In this document: positions 22,476 through 30,595 of the stretch, piece by piece
Numbering within the stretch: the first letter of the stretch is position 1
How the letters are laid out: the number at the start of each line of letters is the position of its first letter
NCBI GenBank assembly: GCA_964515195.1
Contig: CAZETK010000030.1
Span: 1-38,647 of the forward strand
Length of the DNA: 38,647 bases
DNA from: Ga0074139 sp964515195
GTDB taxonomy: Bacteria > Bdellovibrionota > Bdellovibrionia > Bdellovibrionales > Bdellovibrionaceae
Reading direction: 5' to 3'
Notes under the pieces: generated by a model
What the model saw: only the letters and a program-made list of their open reading frames with translations
Told to the model about the DNA's origin: nothing
Database searches by the model: none
Program-made: the position numbers and the translations under genes

Positions 22476-22586
22476 CTATCTTTGTTATTGTCTCATCCTT
22501 AAGTCAATCAGCATTAAAAAAGGAGCTTCCGCTGTATCGAGACATTCTTCAATATGCCCTTTTTTTATCACTCTGAGTAGTCAGTT

Positions 22587-22631
22587 CAACCAGGTTTAGA
22601 GGAAAACACGTTCTGATTTCTAAACTGGTTG
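22587..22631. repeat. Imperfect 12-bp inverted repeat
   Basis: CAACCAGGTTTAG (22587-22599) pairs with CTAAACTGGTTG (22620-22631) with one bulged G and a 20-base loop. No T-tract follows on either strand, so it is not an evident terminator. Confidence 0.5.
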
Positions 22632-22996
22632 TTGATAATCAATCCCTTTCAATCTTGTCCAATAAAATTGTTCTCTTAGAGCGGAAGCGGCGTAAATTTC
22701 TTGAGGCCATCAAGACGCATTGAGTCCCAATGCGATTCACTTCGCGATCTAAGCGTTCACCTACAAAGATGGGGTTGAGCCTTGGAAAGGCAAGGTGGAA
22801 TGGCGTGACTTTGGTTATTTAATCCATGGCCGCGATTCAAAAACTAAATTCTAAGACCCAACTACATCCTCTTAAAGACTCTTCACGCTCTATGCCATCA
22901 CGATTAGCTAAAATATCGACAAAAAACGTAAAATTCAGCCAATTAGCATGGTGAAGATTTAGACAGGTGACGAATCGCAGGGGCAAAATGGGAACT

Positions 22997-24220
22997 TTAT
23001 TCGTGAGCCCCAATGCCGAAGCCAAGAGTGCGGTATGGATCGTCCGCATATTCGATCAAATATAGAAAAGGATTTTTGTTTTTTTCAACCACTTTTACAA
23101 TGACCTCATCGCCAGGATAGAAACCTCCGTCCCACTGGTTGCTTGGATCCATCTCAAAGGTAAATGAAAACAATCCGAGATCTCCATAAGACCAATCCGT
23201 TGTGTCTCCACTCGCGATATAGAGCTCTGAGGATTGTTGAGGCGTGTAGCCGTTCCACTCCGCCATCGTATCCGCCATCTTGATATAAACCATTCGATCT
23301 CTATCACTTGGGACCTTTGAGTGAGTGTAACCCCAGGGGTAGAGAATTAGTTCCGAGAAGGTGTGGAAGGACAGTAGAATCTTCGCTTGGGTCAGGGATT
23401 TCACATAGTCGCGAATGGCCTGAGTCTCTGGCTCACTGAAAGGGGTGGGCCCACGATAAGTATCTGAACGAGGATTGGAGCTTGCGCCCCCAGTTCCCCA
23501 TTGATAGCCGTAGTTTCGATTCAGGTCGACGCCATAGGTCCCATCATGGTTTAACTTTCGATTCTTTCTCCACATTCGATAATTTGAGCCTGCAATGTCA
23601 TACTCCAGTCCATCAGGATTAACGGCAGGAATAACGTGAATTTCCCGTGTCCTGACAAAGTCCAGAGCTTGGGGCTGACCCTTCTCGTACTCTTGTAAGA
23701 ACCATTCAACAAGCCTTAGAGGGACTTCAACGGATAAGTGTTCTCGTGCATGATGGCCACCCATAAAAATGACCTGGGGACGAGGGAGTTGTGAGGGGGA
23801 ATTTTGACCAATAATAAAGGACCAAATATCTCTGCCTTCCACGCTTTTTCCGATGGAAACAAGCCGGGTCACATCGGGGAATTGGGAATTAAGGTTTTGA
23901 AGTTTTGCCGTCAGCTCGGAATAATCGTGGTAATCGGAGTCTTTAGGCGGAAAGCCACGCCTGTCGGGTGTGGGTAAAACCTCGATAAGAAGCCCCATGC
24001 GCTCTAATTGATTTTTTTCTTCGAGGTGGGCGGTGACCACCACATGGTCATCGCTAATGAACTCAATGGAGACTCCGGTGTTAGCAATTTGGCTTCGATC
24101 ATGACTATTGAATGCCTGTATCTTTAAAATATAAAGTTGTGGGATTTCGGCAAATCCAACTGGTGAAGCCCCCATAAGGATAAAAACTGTTAAAAAAACC
24201 GTTAACAGGGCAGATTTCAT
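22997..24220 (-). CDS. Secreted zinc carboxypeptidase, peptidase family M14
   Basis: The protein of 407 residues has a signal peptide (MKSALLTVFLTVFILMGASP). A propeptide-like stretch (about 25-95) precedes the M14 catalytic domain. The zinc-binding HxxE is in GGHHAREHLS; the third zinc His is in LLSFHTFSELILYPWG; substrate-binding Asn-Arg is in DLNRNYGYQW; and the catalytic Glu is in FSFTFEMDP. The order and spacing match carboxypeptidase A/T-type enzymes. It would be secreted and cleave C-terminal residues from peptides, consistent with feeding on external protein. The frame is open to 24253, but the ATG at 24220 has AAGGAGG 6 bases upstream and starts the signal peptide cleanly. A 14-bp palindrome lies about 80 bases upstream. 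Confidence 0.93.
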   Translation of the reverse strand: MKSALLTVFLTVFILMGASPVGFAEIPQLYILKIQAFNSHDRSQIANTGVSIEFISDDHVVVTAHLEEKNQLERMGLLIEVLPTPDRRGFPPKDSDYHDYSELTAKLQNLNSQFPDVTRLVSIGKSVEGRDIWSFIIGQNSPSQLPRPQVIFMGGHHAREHLSVEVPLRLVEWFLQEYEKGQPQALDFVRTREIHVIPAVNPDGLEYDIAGSNYRMWRKNRKLNHDGTYGVDLNRNYGYQWGTGGASSNPRSDTYRGPTPFSEPETQAIRDYVKSLTQAKILLSFHTFSELILYPWGYTHSKVPSDRDRMVYIKMADTMAEWNGYTPQQSSELYIASGDTTDWSYGDLGLFSFTFEMDPSNQWDGGFYPGDEVIVKVVEKNKNPFLYLIEYADDPYRTLGFGIGAHE

Positions 24221-24299
24221 AAGAAGCCTCCTTGCCATGTGAGTTTCCATCAAGTCATGAAGGCGAATAAAAGGCTTTCTCTAAATAATGGGAAGAAAC

Positions 24300-24313
24300 T
24301 AGACTTAAGTCTA
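24300..24313. promoter_or_regulatory. 14-bp perfect palindrome upstream of the carboxypeptidase gene
   Basis: TAGACTTAAGTCTA is fully self-complementary. On the minus strand its left part (TAGACT) could serve as a -35, 17 bases from CATTAT, so a bound protein would block or contact RNA polymerase. It is a candidate operator for the M14 gene. Confidence 0.45.
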
Positions 24314-24337
24314 AAGAAAATGCTAACAGAACAAGAG

Positions 24338-24631
24338 TTACTTTATCACCATACGTGATAGCAAATCATCTTTCGACACAAACTGGGCGCCAAATCCCAA
24401 TCCACGATTCCACACCACTTGAGCGTGTACGATATGGGATCTTTTAAGAGAGCCTAGGTGGACAGTCACGCAAAGCATATCTCCAATTTTGGGAAGGTAT
24501 TCCGACTGAGAGAGTTCAAAGAAGGCTCCTGAGGCCGAGATGTTTCTTAACTTGGCCACCATTTTGCCGTGGTGTCTTCCATAAACTTCAATATGGGCGA
24601 TTTCTTTTGTTTCGTATCGTTGGGCGTTCAT
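24338..24631 (-). CDS. PilZ-domain protein
   Basis: The single-domain protein of 97 residues matches PilZ in its strand order and in the RNISASGAFFEL motif (N-x-S-x-x-G). Other typical parts are GDMLCVTVHL and the closing VVWNRGLGFGAQFV. The first c-di-GMP motif, normally RxxxR, reads RYETK here, so nucleotide binding may be weakened. PilZ proteins relay c-di-GMP signals to motility, adhesion or secretion. A GTG at 24670 in frame would add 13 residues; neither start has a good ribosome binding site, and I prefer the ATG at 24631. The folA gene ends about 50 bases upstream of this start on the same strand. Confidence 0.8.
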   Translation of the reverse strand: MNAQRYETKEIAHIEVYGRHHGKMVAKLRNISASGAFFELSQSEYLPKIGDMLCVTVHLGSLKRSHIVHAQVVWNRGLGFGAQFVSKDDLLSRMVIK

Positions 24632-24681
24632 AGGATTATTGTCGGCTACTTTTCTGAAAAAGAAAAACACCCGTCAACTTG

Positions 24682-25176
24682 CTAAACTTTTCGACAATAG
24701 TGATTGATTGAAAACTTCTCTGACGTCTCAAATTGATCGGATTTTACCAAGTCAAACAGGCTCCAATCCACTTCCGGATAAAAGCTATCGCCGTCGACAT
24801 CCTTGTCAATTTTCGTTAAATATATGCGGTCTACAAGAGTCAGAGTCTGTTGAAATATCTCACCACCGCCCAAAATAAAGACCTCTTCGGGCCATGGCGG
24901 AATCATTTTTTGAGCCAGTTGAAAAGCCTCATCCAGAGATGAGACATACCGGACCTTTTCCTGGGCGGATTGGAGATTCTGGCGAGTCACAACAATATGG
25001 AAACGATTAGGAAGAGGTCGCCCAAGGGAATCAAAGGTTTTTCGGCCCATGATTAAAATCTTCCCCTGAGTGGTTTCTTTGAAAAATTTCAGATCCTCTG
25101 GCAAGTGCCAGGGCAGTTTATTGTCTTTACCGATGACGCCATTGTGGGCCGTGGCCACGATATGGCTTAAAATCAT
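24682..25176 (-). CDS. folA: Dihydrofolate reductase
   Basis: FolA reduces dihydrofolate to tetrahydrofolate with NADPH, recycling the dihydrofolate made by ThyA. The 164-residue protein has the whole fold: SHIVATAHNGVIGKDNKLPW with the LPWHLPEDLKFFK substrate loop (catalytic acidic residue in PEDL), ILIMGRKTFDSLGRPLPNR, VFILGGGEIFQQTL and YLTKIDKDVDGDSFYP. Length is normal (E. coli 159). Its ATG overlaps the thyA stop by 4 bases (ATGA), so the pair is translationally coupled. Confidence 0.97.
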   Translation of the reverse strand: MILSHIVATAHNGVIGKDNKLPWHLPEDLKFFKETTQGKILIMGRKTFDSLGRPLPNRFHIVVTRQNLQSAQEKVRYVSSLDEAFQLAQKMIPPWPEEVFILGGGEIFQQTLTLVDRIYLTKIDKDVDGDSFYPEVDWSLFDLVKSDQFETSEKFSINHYCRKV

Positions 25177-25967
25177 ACGGCCACCTCAGCTTTAATGCCG
25201 GGGTGAGGTTCATATTCTAGGACCTCAATATCTTCGAACTTAAATTCAAAGAGATTCTTAATATCAGAATTCAATCGCAGCTTTGGAAGAGACTTAAAAT
25301 TGCGGGTTAATTGCAGCTGAGCCTGCTCTAAATGATTGATATAGAGATGGGCATCGCCAAGGGTATGGATAAACTCACCGGGCTTTAAATTACAAACCTG
25401 GGCCACCATATGAGTCAAAAGAGCATAGCTTGCGATATTAAATGGGACTCCTAAAAACACATCGGCACTGCGCTGATAAAGCTGGCAAGATAGCTTACCA
25501 TCGGCCACATAGAACTGAAAAAAAGCATGACAAGGGGGCAGGGCCATCTGATCCACCTCGCCGGGGTTATAAGCAACAACTAGAAGGCGGCGGGAGTCAG
25601 GGTTACTTTTAATTTGTTCAATCACATTCTGAATTTGATCAATGGTGCGCCCGTCTGGAGTTTGCCAAGAGCGCCACTGCTTACCGTAAACAGGTCCGAG
25701 GTCGCCCTTTTCATCCGCCCATTCATCCCAAATAGTAACATTATTGTCCCGTAAGTACTGGACATTTGTTTCGCCCTTCAGAAACCAGAGAAGCTCATGA
25801 AAGATCGAGCGCGTATGCAGTTTTTTAGTTGTGAGAAGTGGGAAACCCTGTTGTAAATCATAGCGGGATTGATATCCGAAAACGCTGATTGTTCCTGTAC
25901 CGGTGCGGTCATTTTTTTTCGTGCCATTTTCGAGGATATGGCGAAGTAGATCGTGGTATTGCTTCAT
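25173..25967 (-). CDS. thyA: Thymidylate synthase
   Basis: ThyA makes dTMP from dUMP using methylene-THF. The 264-residue protein equals E. coli ThyA in length and has its landmarks: KQYHDLLRHILENG at the start, RTGTGTISVFGYQSRYDL, the catalytic Cys in ALPPCHAFFQFYV, the QRSADVFLGVPFNIASYALL motif and HTLGDAHLYINH. The frame is open to 25997, but the ATG at 25967 has AAGGAG upstream and matches the family start. It forms an operon with folA; folD, elsewhere in this window, links to the same one-carbon pool. Confidence 0.98.
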   Translation of the reverse strand: MKQYHDLLRHILENGTKKNDRTGTGTISVFGYQSRYDLQQGFPLLTTKKLHTRSIFHELLWFLKGETNVQYLRDNNVTIWDEWADEKGDLGPVYGKQWRSWQTPDGRTIDQIQNVIEQIKSNPDSRRLLVVAYNPGEVDQMALPPCHAFFQFYVADGKLSCQLYQRSADVFLGVPFNIASYALLTHMVAQVCNLKPGEFIHTLGDAHLYINHLEQAQLQLTRNFKSLPKLRLNSDIKNLFEFKFEDIEVLEYEPHPGIKAEVAV

Positions 25968-26299
25968 TTGACACTCCTTACTTTTCCAGAATCGCATATC
26001 TCATTGTGAGTTCAAGAAGAGATCGATTTAGACGAGTAGAGTAATCCTGACAACCCCAGCCAACGCTGTACATAATCAGTTGCTTTTTAGGGCGAAAGTT
26101 AAAAGCCTCGATTTGATGCTGACTGCATGAAATTATAGACCATGCCGATCCGCAAAGCAGATCATGTTAATCAAAAAACTATAATTTTTTTTAGATCGTT
26201 TTATGGACTATACTTTTTGATAATAGAAAAAGGTCATTCCGACAGGGTGCCGGGCAATGGTTCGCTATGTAGCACTTTAACAGAGTACTAGGAGGCCTT
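25968..26299. other. Divergent intergenic region between thyA and the pirin gene
   Basis: There is no gene in this 332-base AT-rich stretch. It holds an imperfect inverted repeat GATCCGC-AAA-GCAGATC (26147-26163). Two -10-like boxes, TATAAT (26180-26185) and TATACT (26209-26214), lie upstream of the pirin gene, but neither has a convincing -35. Confidence 0.5.
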
Positions 26300-27004
26300 A
26301 TGACGATGCTGCGAAAATCAAATGATCGCGGACATTTTAAGAATTCATGGTTGGATTCCTACCATACCTTCTCATTTGGCACCTATTATGATCCTGAATT
26401 TGTCCAGTTTGGGTCGCTACGAGTGATCAATCAGGATATCATTGCGGCCAATTCAGGATTTGATCTTCATAGCCATAAGGATATGGAAATCTTCACCTAT
26501 GTTTTGGATGGGGCTTTGGAGCATCAAGACTCCACAGGGCACCGCAAGCAAATTAGGCGTGGTGATGTGCAGATCATGAGTGCCGGAAAAGGAATTATGC
26601 ACAGTGAATACAACCCATCAGCCACGGAATCAGCAGAGATTTTGCAAATTTGGCTCCTGCCTGAAGTCTACGGGTTAGAGCCTCGTTACGATCAGAAGCA
26701 TTTCTCTAGGGAACAAAAGAAAAATAAGTTTAAATTGATTATCTCTCCCCACGCTGAGGATGAAACTCTGATGATCTACCAAGAGGCTTGGGTCTGGGCT
26801 TCTGTGTTCGAGAAGGGTTTTAAAGACACTTTCTCATTGGATCAAGGCGTGCGAGCATGGCTTCATGTAGGTAACGGTGAAATTGAGGTGAACGAAAAAT
26901 TTCTGCAAAAGGGGGACGGGATGTCTATCAGTCCCAAAGAGCAGATTCATATTAAAGGAATAGCGGATAGCTCTGAATTCCTGATTATTGAGTTAGGAGA
27001 GTAG
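26300..27004 (+). CDS. Pirin-family bicupin (YhhW-like)
   Basis: The 234-residue protein is a two-cupin pirin. Metal ligands sit at the same numbers as in E. coli YhhW: H57 and H59 (FDLHSHKDMEIFTYVLDG), H101 and E103 (KGIMHSEYNP). The N-terminal SNDRGHFKNSWLDSYHTFSF is typical. YhhW has quercetin 2,3-dioxygenase activity in vitro, but its natural role is unclear. The start has AGGAGG 4 bases upstream. The next gene starts one base after the stop codon, so they form a two-gene operon. Confidence 0.93.
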   Translation: MTMLRKSNDRGHFKNSWLDSYHTFSFGTYYDPEFVQFGSLRVINQDIIAANSGFDLHSHKDMEIFTYVLDGALEHQDSTGHRKQIRRGDVQIMSAGKGIMHSEYNPSATESAEILQIWLLPEVYGLEPRYDQKHFSREQKKNKFKLIISPHAEDETLMIYQEAWVWASVFEKGFKDTFSLDQGVRAWLHVGNGEIEVNEKFLQKGDGMSISPKEQIHIKGIADSSEFLIIELGE

Positions 27005-27005
27005 T

Positions 27006-27776
27006 TTGAAACAACAGCCTGTTCTTTTTATCGGACATGGCAGTCCTATGAATGCATTGGCATTAAACGAGTGGACAGAAGCCATCAGAAACCTAGGAAA
27101 GACGTTGGTAAGGCCCGAGGCCATCGTCATGGTGTCAGCTCACTGGTTGACAAGAGGTACAAAAATTCATGCCTCGCCTCATCCTAAGACAATTCATGAT
27201 TTTAGAGGTTTTCCGCCTGAACTTTATAAAGAGCAATACCCAGCTCCTGGAGACCTTGATTGGGCTCGGAAAATCCAATCCCTTCTGCCGGGAGCTGAAA
27301 TCACAGAGGACTGGGGTTTTGATCACGGTAATTGGGGAGTTTTAAAATTTCTTCGACCCGAAGCAGATGTTCCGGTGATTCCAATCAGCCTGAGCGCCGA
27401 TTTTAAATCCGTTGATTTTTACGAAATGGGGCAAAACCTTAGCTCATTGCGAAGCCAAAATGTCTTGATTGTGGCCAGTGGAAACCTCGTCCACAATCTT
27501 CATGAAATCAATTTTCGGGAAGAACGATTGGCGTTTGATTGGGCTCAGGATTTTGACCTCAAAATCGAGAACTACGTAGAAGCAAACCAAATTGATAACT
27601 TGCTGGGCTGGCCATTGGGAAACACGCAAGAATTTATGCGTGCCCATCCCACTTCTGAACATTGGGCTCCTTTTTTGGTTTGTTTGGGGGCCGCGGGTAA
27701 AATTTCAGACGTAAAGTGGATTTATAAAGAGATCCAAAATGGCAGTATCTCGATGCGAAGTGCGCAGTGGGGGTAA
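27006..27776 (+). CDS. LigB/DODA-type extradiol ring-cleavage dioxygenase (YgiD-like)
   Basis: The 256-residue protein belongs to the class III extradiol dioxygenase group that includes E. coli YgiD (4,5-DOPA dioxygenase). Probable metal-binding histidines lie in LFIGHGSPMNAL, VSAHWLTRGT, FDHGNWGVLKFL and SGNLVHNLHE. Substrates are catechol-like; the true one is unknown. It starts with TTG, with AGGAGA upstream at the end of the pirin gene. Pirin and YgiD-like genes are often neighbours, consistent with handling aromatic compounds or flavonoids. Confidence 0.9.
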   Translation: MKQQPVLFIGHGSPMNALALNEWTEAIRNLGKTLVRPEAIVMVSAHWLTRGTKIHASPHPKTIHDFRGFPPELYKEQYPAPGDLDWARKIQSLLPGAEITEDWGFDHGNWGVLKFLRPEADVPVIPISLSADFKSVDFYEMGQNLSSLRSQNVLIVASGNLVHNLHEINFREERLAFDWAQDFDLKIENYVEANQIDNLLGWPLGNTQEFMRAHPTSEHWAPFLVCLGAAGKISDVKWIYKEIQNGSISMRSAQWG

Positions 27777-27791
27777 TTCTGACCTGGAGAC

Positions 27792-28226
27792 TCAGCGGGT
27801 GTTCTGATTCAACAGTAAATCTCGTAACGTAGCAGGGGAAATACCGTAGAGAGATTCAAATTGGGCTATGGATTCCGGAGTGAGGCTCGATAGTGTAGTC
27901 AGCATAATCAGCTGCTTTTTTTGACCTTCGTCTAGGCGGCCCAGCACAAATTTTCTAGCGGTAGGAGACTTGGCAATCCAGCGAACCATCTTTTTTATCG
28001 CCATTTGAGTGTAGGGGCGATCCTGAATGGAAGACTGCCAGTCCTGAAAACATTGGTCTGAGCAGAATCCAGCTTTATGACTGAGAACCTTACCAGTGGT
28101 CTCCACCAGCAGAAGAGTAACGGGCTCTTGTTTGTTATAATTATAAAAAACGTAGACCCCTGCTAGACCCGCAAGGGCGATCTGAATGTGGAGATAAATC
28201 TGTAGGGCCTTCTTAAAGGACTTCAT
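27792..28226 (-). CDS. Unrecognised membrane protein with a CxxxC site
   Basis: The 144-residue protein is not recognised. It has one N-terminal membrane segment (about 10-27, YLHIQIALAGLAGVYVFY). A short beta-like stretch follows (PVTLLLVETTG), then SHKAGFCSDQCFQDW, whose two Cys recall TRASH/MYM-type zinc sites. The C-terminal half is helical (LGRLDEGQKKQLIMLTTLSS). The frame is open to 28313 inside hpt, but the ATG at 28226 makes better sense, 13 bases after the hpt stop. It is probably cotranscribed with hpt. Confidence 0.5.
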   Translation of the reverse strand: MKSFKKALQIYLHIQIALAGLAGVYVFYNYNKQEPVTLLLVETTGKVLSHKAGFCSDQCFQDWQSSIQDRPYTQMAIKKMVRWIAKSPTARKFVLGRLDEGQKKQLIMLTTLSSLTPESIAQFESLYGISPATLRDLLLNQNTR

Positions 28227-28239
28227 CAAAAGATAATCT

Positions 28240-28767
28240 TTACTGGAAGTTTTGGACCTGGCCGATAAATGGAAGATTGCGGTAATAGCCCTCATAATCA
28301 AGGCCATATCCAACTACGAACTCATTGCTGATTTGAAAGCCCACATGGTCTAAAGGGCACGGAACTTTTAAGGCTTCGGGCTTTTCCAAAAGGGCTACCG
28401 TGGTCAAACTTTTCGGCATTCGAGTCAGGATCGCATTGCGGAGGTAATTCATCGTGATTCCAGTGTCCACAATGTCCTCCACCAGCAAAACGTGCTTTCC
28501 TTCAATGGGGTTGGCCAAGTCGAGTGTGACCTTCACCTCACCGGAAGATGAAGCTCCGCTGTAGCTGGAAACGCCGAAGAATTCGCATTGGACGTCCGTA
28601 TCGATACTGCGAATAAGATCGCTGTAAAAAACAAAAGATCCTTTTAATACGCAAATGGCAACAACCTCTTTATCACGAAATTTTTCGGTGAGAGCTTTTC
28701 CAATTTCAGTCACTTTCTTTTTTATTTGCTCTTCAGTTAGGTAGGGTTGGATAGAAAGACTTTGCAT
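28240..28767 (-). CDS. hpt: Hypoxanthine phosphoribosyltransferase
   Basis: Hpt salvages hypoxanthine (and often guanine) to IMP/GMP using PRPP. The 175-residue protein has the PRPP-binding loop VLLVEDIVDTGITMNYL, the ICVLKGSFVFYSDLIR segment and the C-terminal VGYGLDYEGYYRNLPFIG typical of bacterial Hpt. Length is standard. The ATG has GAGG upstream. It lies 52 bases downstream of a uracil-PRTase-like gene on the same strand, so the region looks like a salvage operon. Confidence 0.95.
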   Translation of the reverse strand: MQSLSIQPYLTEEQIKKKVTEIGKALTEKFRDKEVVAICVLKGSFVFYSDLIRSIDTDVQCEFFGVSSYSGASSSGEVKVTLDLANPIEGKHVLLVEDIVDTGITMNYLRNAILTRMPKSLTTVALLEKPEALKVPCPLDHVGFQISNEFVVGYGLDYEGYYRNLPFIGQVQNFQ

Positions 28768-28819
28768 TTTAGGCCTCTTGTTGTTTCTATTTTTCTAATT
28801 CAGTTTTATCTTCTGTCAA

Positions 28820-29596
28820 TTACACGAATGAGTTGTTCATGATCTCGCCGAAACCACCGCCACCGGGTACGATGTACTGGTTTTCATTGAGACCCCTTTC
28901 CCGGTCCCAGTTCTTGCCAGGCTCTGAGTCTAAGACGTCAGCAGGTGAAAGTCCACGATCAACTCGTATCGCATAGATTTCAATATCAGAATGTTTTGTC
29001 AGGACATTTTTTAGATATTCAGGCGTGACAATAAGGTGCAACGCCAAATACTTTTTAGCCGGCCCTTGTACGTTTTTTTTGTAATGATTCAAGCAAGAAA
29101 TGATCGTATTACCGGTGGCTCCCATAGGGTCGGGAAAGATAACATGAGCGCTTTCAATACCGCCGCCAATTTTGTAACCGCCCAAATCGGTTCCTGTCAC
29201 TTGTTGGTCATGGTCAGTCAGCCGTGAGGCAAAAATATGATCTTGGCGAAGATGGGACTGAGGAAAGGCCTCATGCAGAAAATCATAACAAACGTGCGAG
29301 GGGTAGGTCCCGGCACGGGCCAGATTTACGCACACGGCCCTCTGCTGAGGAGTCGGCCTGCGGGTTTTCAGTAAGCACTGGGGGTGAACAGCTGTCATAC
29401 GGGTAGGGGTCTCGATGACTTCATGATCAAACTCGTGATCAATCACTACGGATATTAAGTGAGTGTAAAGCAAATGAACCAGGCGGTTGATTTCAGGTTG
29501 ATAGGTCTGTGGTGAGCAGAGCTTGGATAAGACCCCATTCATAAAAGGGCTATCAAGCAAATGGACTTGGTCACCATAGTGATGCTTTTGAAACAT
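28820..29596 (-). CDS. Divergent uracil phosphoribosyltransferase-like protein
   Basis: The 258-residue protein resembles Upp, which makes UMP from uracil and PRPP. The N-terminal half has the Upp layout (VHLLDSPFMNGVLSKL; LARAGTYPSHVCYDFL with the RAG motif). The PRPP loop is VIFPDPMGATGNTIISCL. The C-terminal uracil-binding region is YIVPGGGGFGEIMNNSF, compared with the usual YIVPGLGDAGDR, so the conserved Asp of GDAGDR is replaced and base specificity is uncertain. It is about 50 residues longer than typical Upp. The ATG at 29596 has GGGAG 5 bases upstream; an ATG at 29617 is poorer. It is followed by hpt. Confidence 0.8.
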   Translation of the reverse strand: MFQKHHYGDQVHLLDSPFMNGVLSKLCSPQTYQPEINRLVHLLYTHLISVVIDHEFDHEVIETPTRMTAVHPQCLLKTRRPTPQQRAVCVNLARAGTYPSHVCYDFLHEAFPQSHLRQDHIFASRLTDHDQQVTGTDLGGYKIGGGIESAHVIFPDPMGATGNTIISCLNHYKKNVQGPAKKYLALHLIVTPEYLKNVLTKHSDIEIYAIRVDRGLSPADVLDSEPGKNWDRERGLNENQYIVPGGGGFGEIMNNSFV

Positions 29597-29639
29597 TCGA
29601 ACTCCCGTTTGAGGCATGCTTCCCGTGACGTCGAACAGA

Positions 29640-30530
29640 TTATTTACGCACCTGAAGAATCACGACAAGCTCTGTTTCCGGAGTTCTCTCAAAATTTTGG
29701 CTTTTTGAAAAGCCTGACATGAAAAAAGAGACATGAGGGGCCATTTCGAAATGGGCTGGAATAGAAGACTGGGGGCTTGTGCTTACTTCCATCTGGCCTA
29801 CTATAGTGGCTTCTTTCTCATCATCAATCGTTGCATAAGTGTTGATAGTGGTACTTTCTGGTGCGTCTTGGGCTAAAAATCGGGCAGGAGTAGGGCCAGT
29901 CTCGAGTGGACGGCCCTCGAGCTGGGCTGAATGTAATTGGTTCAGGACATAAGGAAAGCTTGTTTCTTTGATGATGCGGATTTGACCCTGAGATTGCTGT
30001 AAAACTTTTTCAACCTGTGGGATATATGCGATGGTCACGCCTTCAAAGGTTTCAACGCGGGTAAGAATTCCTTCCTCTAGCCAGCGACTGAGCAGGACTG
30101 TTGGAATCTCTAAATAAGAAATTCTTGTTTCAGGCTTAGTTTTTGGGTCCTGTTGAGAAGACTTCGCAACGGGTCTTTCATCAGCTTGGAGAGCCCTAGA
30201 GTCAGTTGGAGCCATCTCATTGTTCTCAGCCTCATTAGAACTGCTCTCAGGTAAAAACTGATTTTGGTGGACCGAGCGACTCACCTGAGGACTTGATCCC
30301 CGCAGAAATTTCATGCGGCTGAAAATAGATTCTTTGTGATTGTGCATAATGAAAAAAATGACGCCACTCAAAATTAGAAAGATGACGGTCAATTGGATGG
30401 CCAAATTTTCTGAGGCCCGCTCCCACAAAGACTTTCGAGGCGGCTGGTAGGCTAGCATATCGATCCCACATCGGGCGCAATATTGATCTTTAGGCTGACT
30501 GAAGCCGCACTTAGGACAAGAGGTAAGCAT
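29640..30530 (-). CDS. Zinc-ribbon membrane protein of unknown function
   Basis: The 296-residue protein begins with a four-Cys zinc ribbon (CPKCGF and CARCGID, within residues 1-24). A membrane helix (about 45-63) and a Ser/Glu-rich linker follow. The rest (about 145-296) would be on the other side of the membrane and shows mixed strands (ISYLEIPTVLLSRWLEEGI, RVETFEGVTIAYIP) without a recognised domain. The cytoplasmic-zinc-ribbon/one-helix layout is common in Bdellovibrio-type and delta-proteobacterial proteins of unknown role. It is divergent from rsmH and 43 bases upstream of the uracil-PRTase-like gene. Confidence 0.55.
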   Translation of the reverse strand: MLTSCPKCGFSQPKDQYCARCGIDMLAYQPPRKSLWERASENLAIQLTVIFLILSGVIFFIMHNHKESIFSRMKFLRGSSPQVSRSVHQNQFLPESSSNEAENNEMAPTDSRALQADERPVAKSSQQDPKTKPETRISYLEIPTVLLSRWLEEGILTRVETFEGVTIAYIPQVEKVLQQSQGQIRIIKETSFPYVLNQLHSAQLEGRPLETGPTPARFLAQDAPESTTINTYATIDDEKEATIVGQMEVSTSPQSSIPAHFEMAPHVSFFMSGFSKSQNFERTPETELVVILQVRK

Positions 30531-30555
30531 CTCTTATAGGCTAACTGAATCTGCG

Positions 30556-30584
30556 TTGACGCTCAATGAAAATATCCTTATCTT
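30556..30584 (+). promoter_or_regulatory. Sigma-70-type promoter of rsmH
   Basis: TTGACG (30556-30561, 5 of 6) and TATCTT (30579-30584, 4 of 6) are separated by 17 bases. Transcription would start near 30591, five bases before the ATG at 30596. This favours that ATG over the one at 30566. Confidence 0.5.
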
Positions 30585-30595
30585 GCCCATCACTC

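Larger units (their letters stand above)
22449..22996. other. 548-base region without a clear gene, possibly decayed coding sequence
   Basis: No full gene is visible. Two stretches look protein-like but lie in different frames with stops between: 22577-22723 (ending LLERKRRKFLEAIKTH) and 22753-22854 (including DGVEPWKGKVEWRDFGYLIH). This suggests a decayed gene of unknown family. The region also holds the tetR operator candidate and an imperfect 12-bp hairpin at 22587-22631. Confidence 0.4.

Noticed and set aside
22587..22631. Terminator formed by the 12-bp inverted repeat
   Set aside because: The loop is long and no T-tract follows on either strand.
28261..28268. GCCGATAA, a perfect FliA -10, on the plus strand inside hpt
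   Set aside because: There is no FliA -35 at the right distance and no plus-strand gene behind it.
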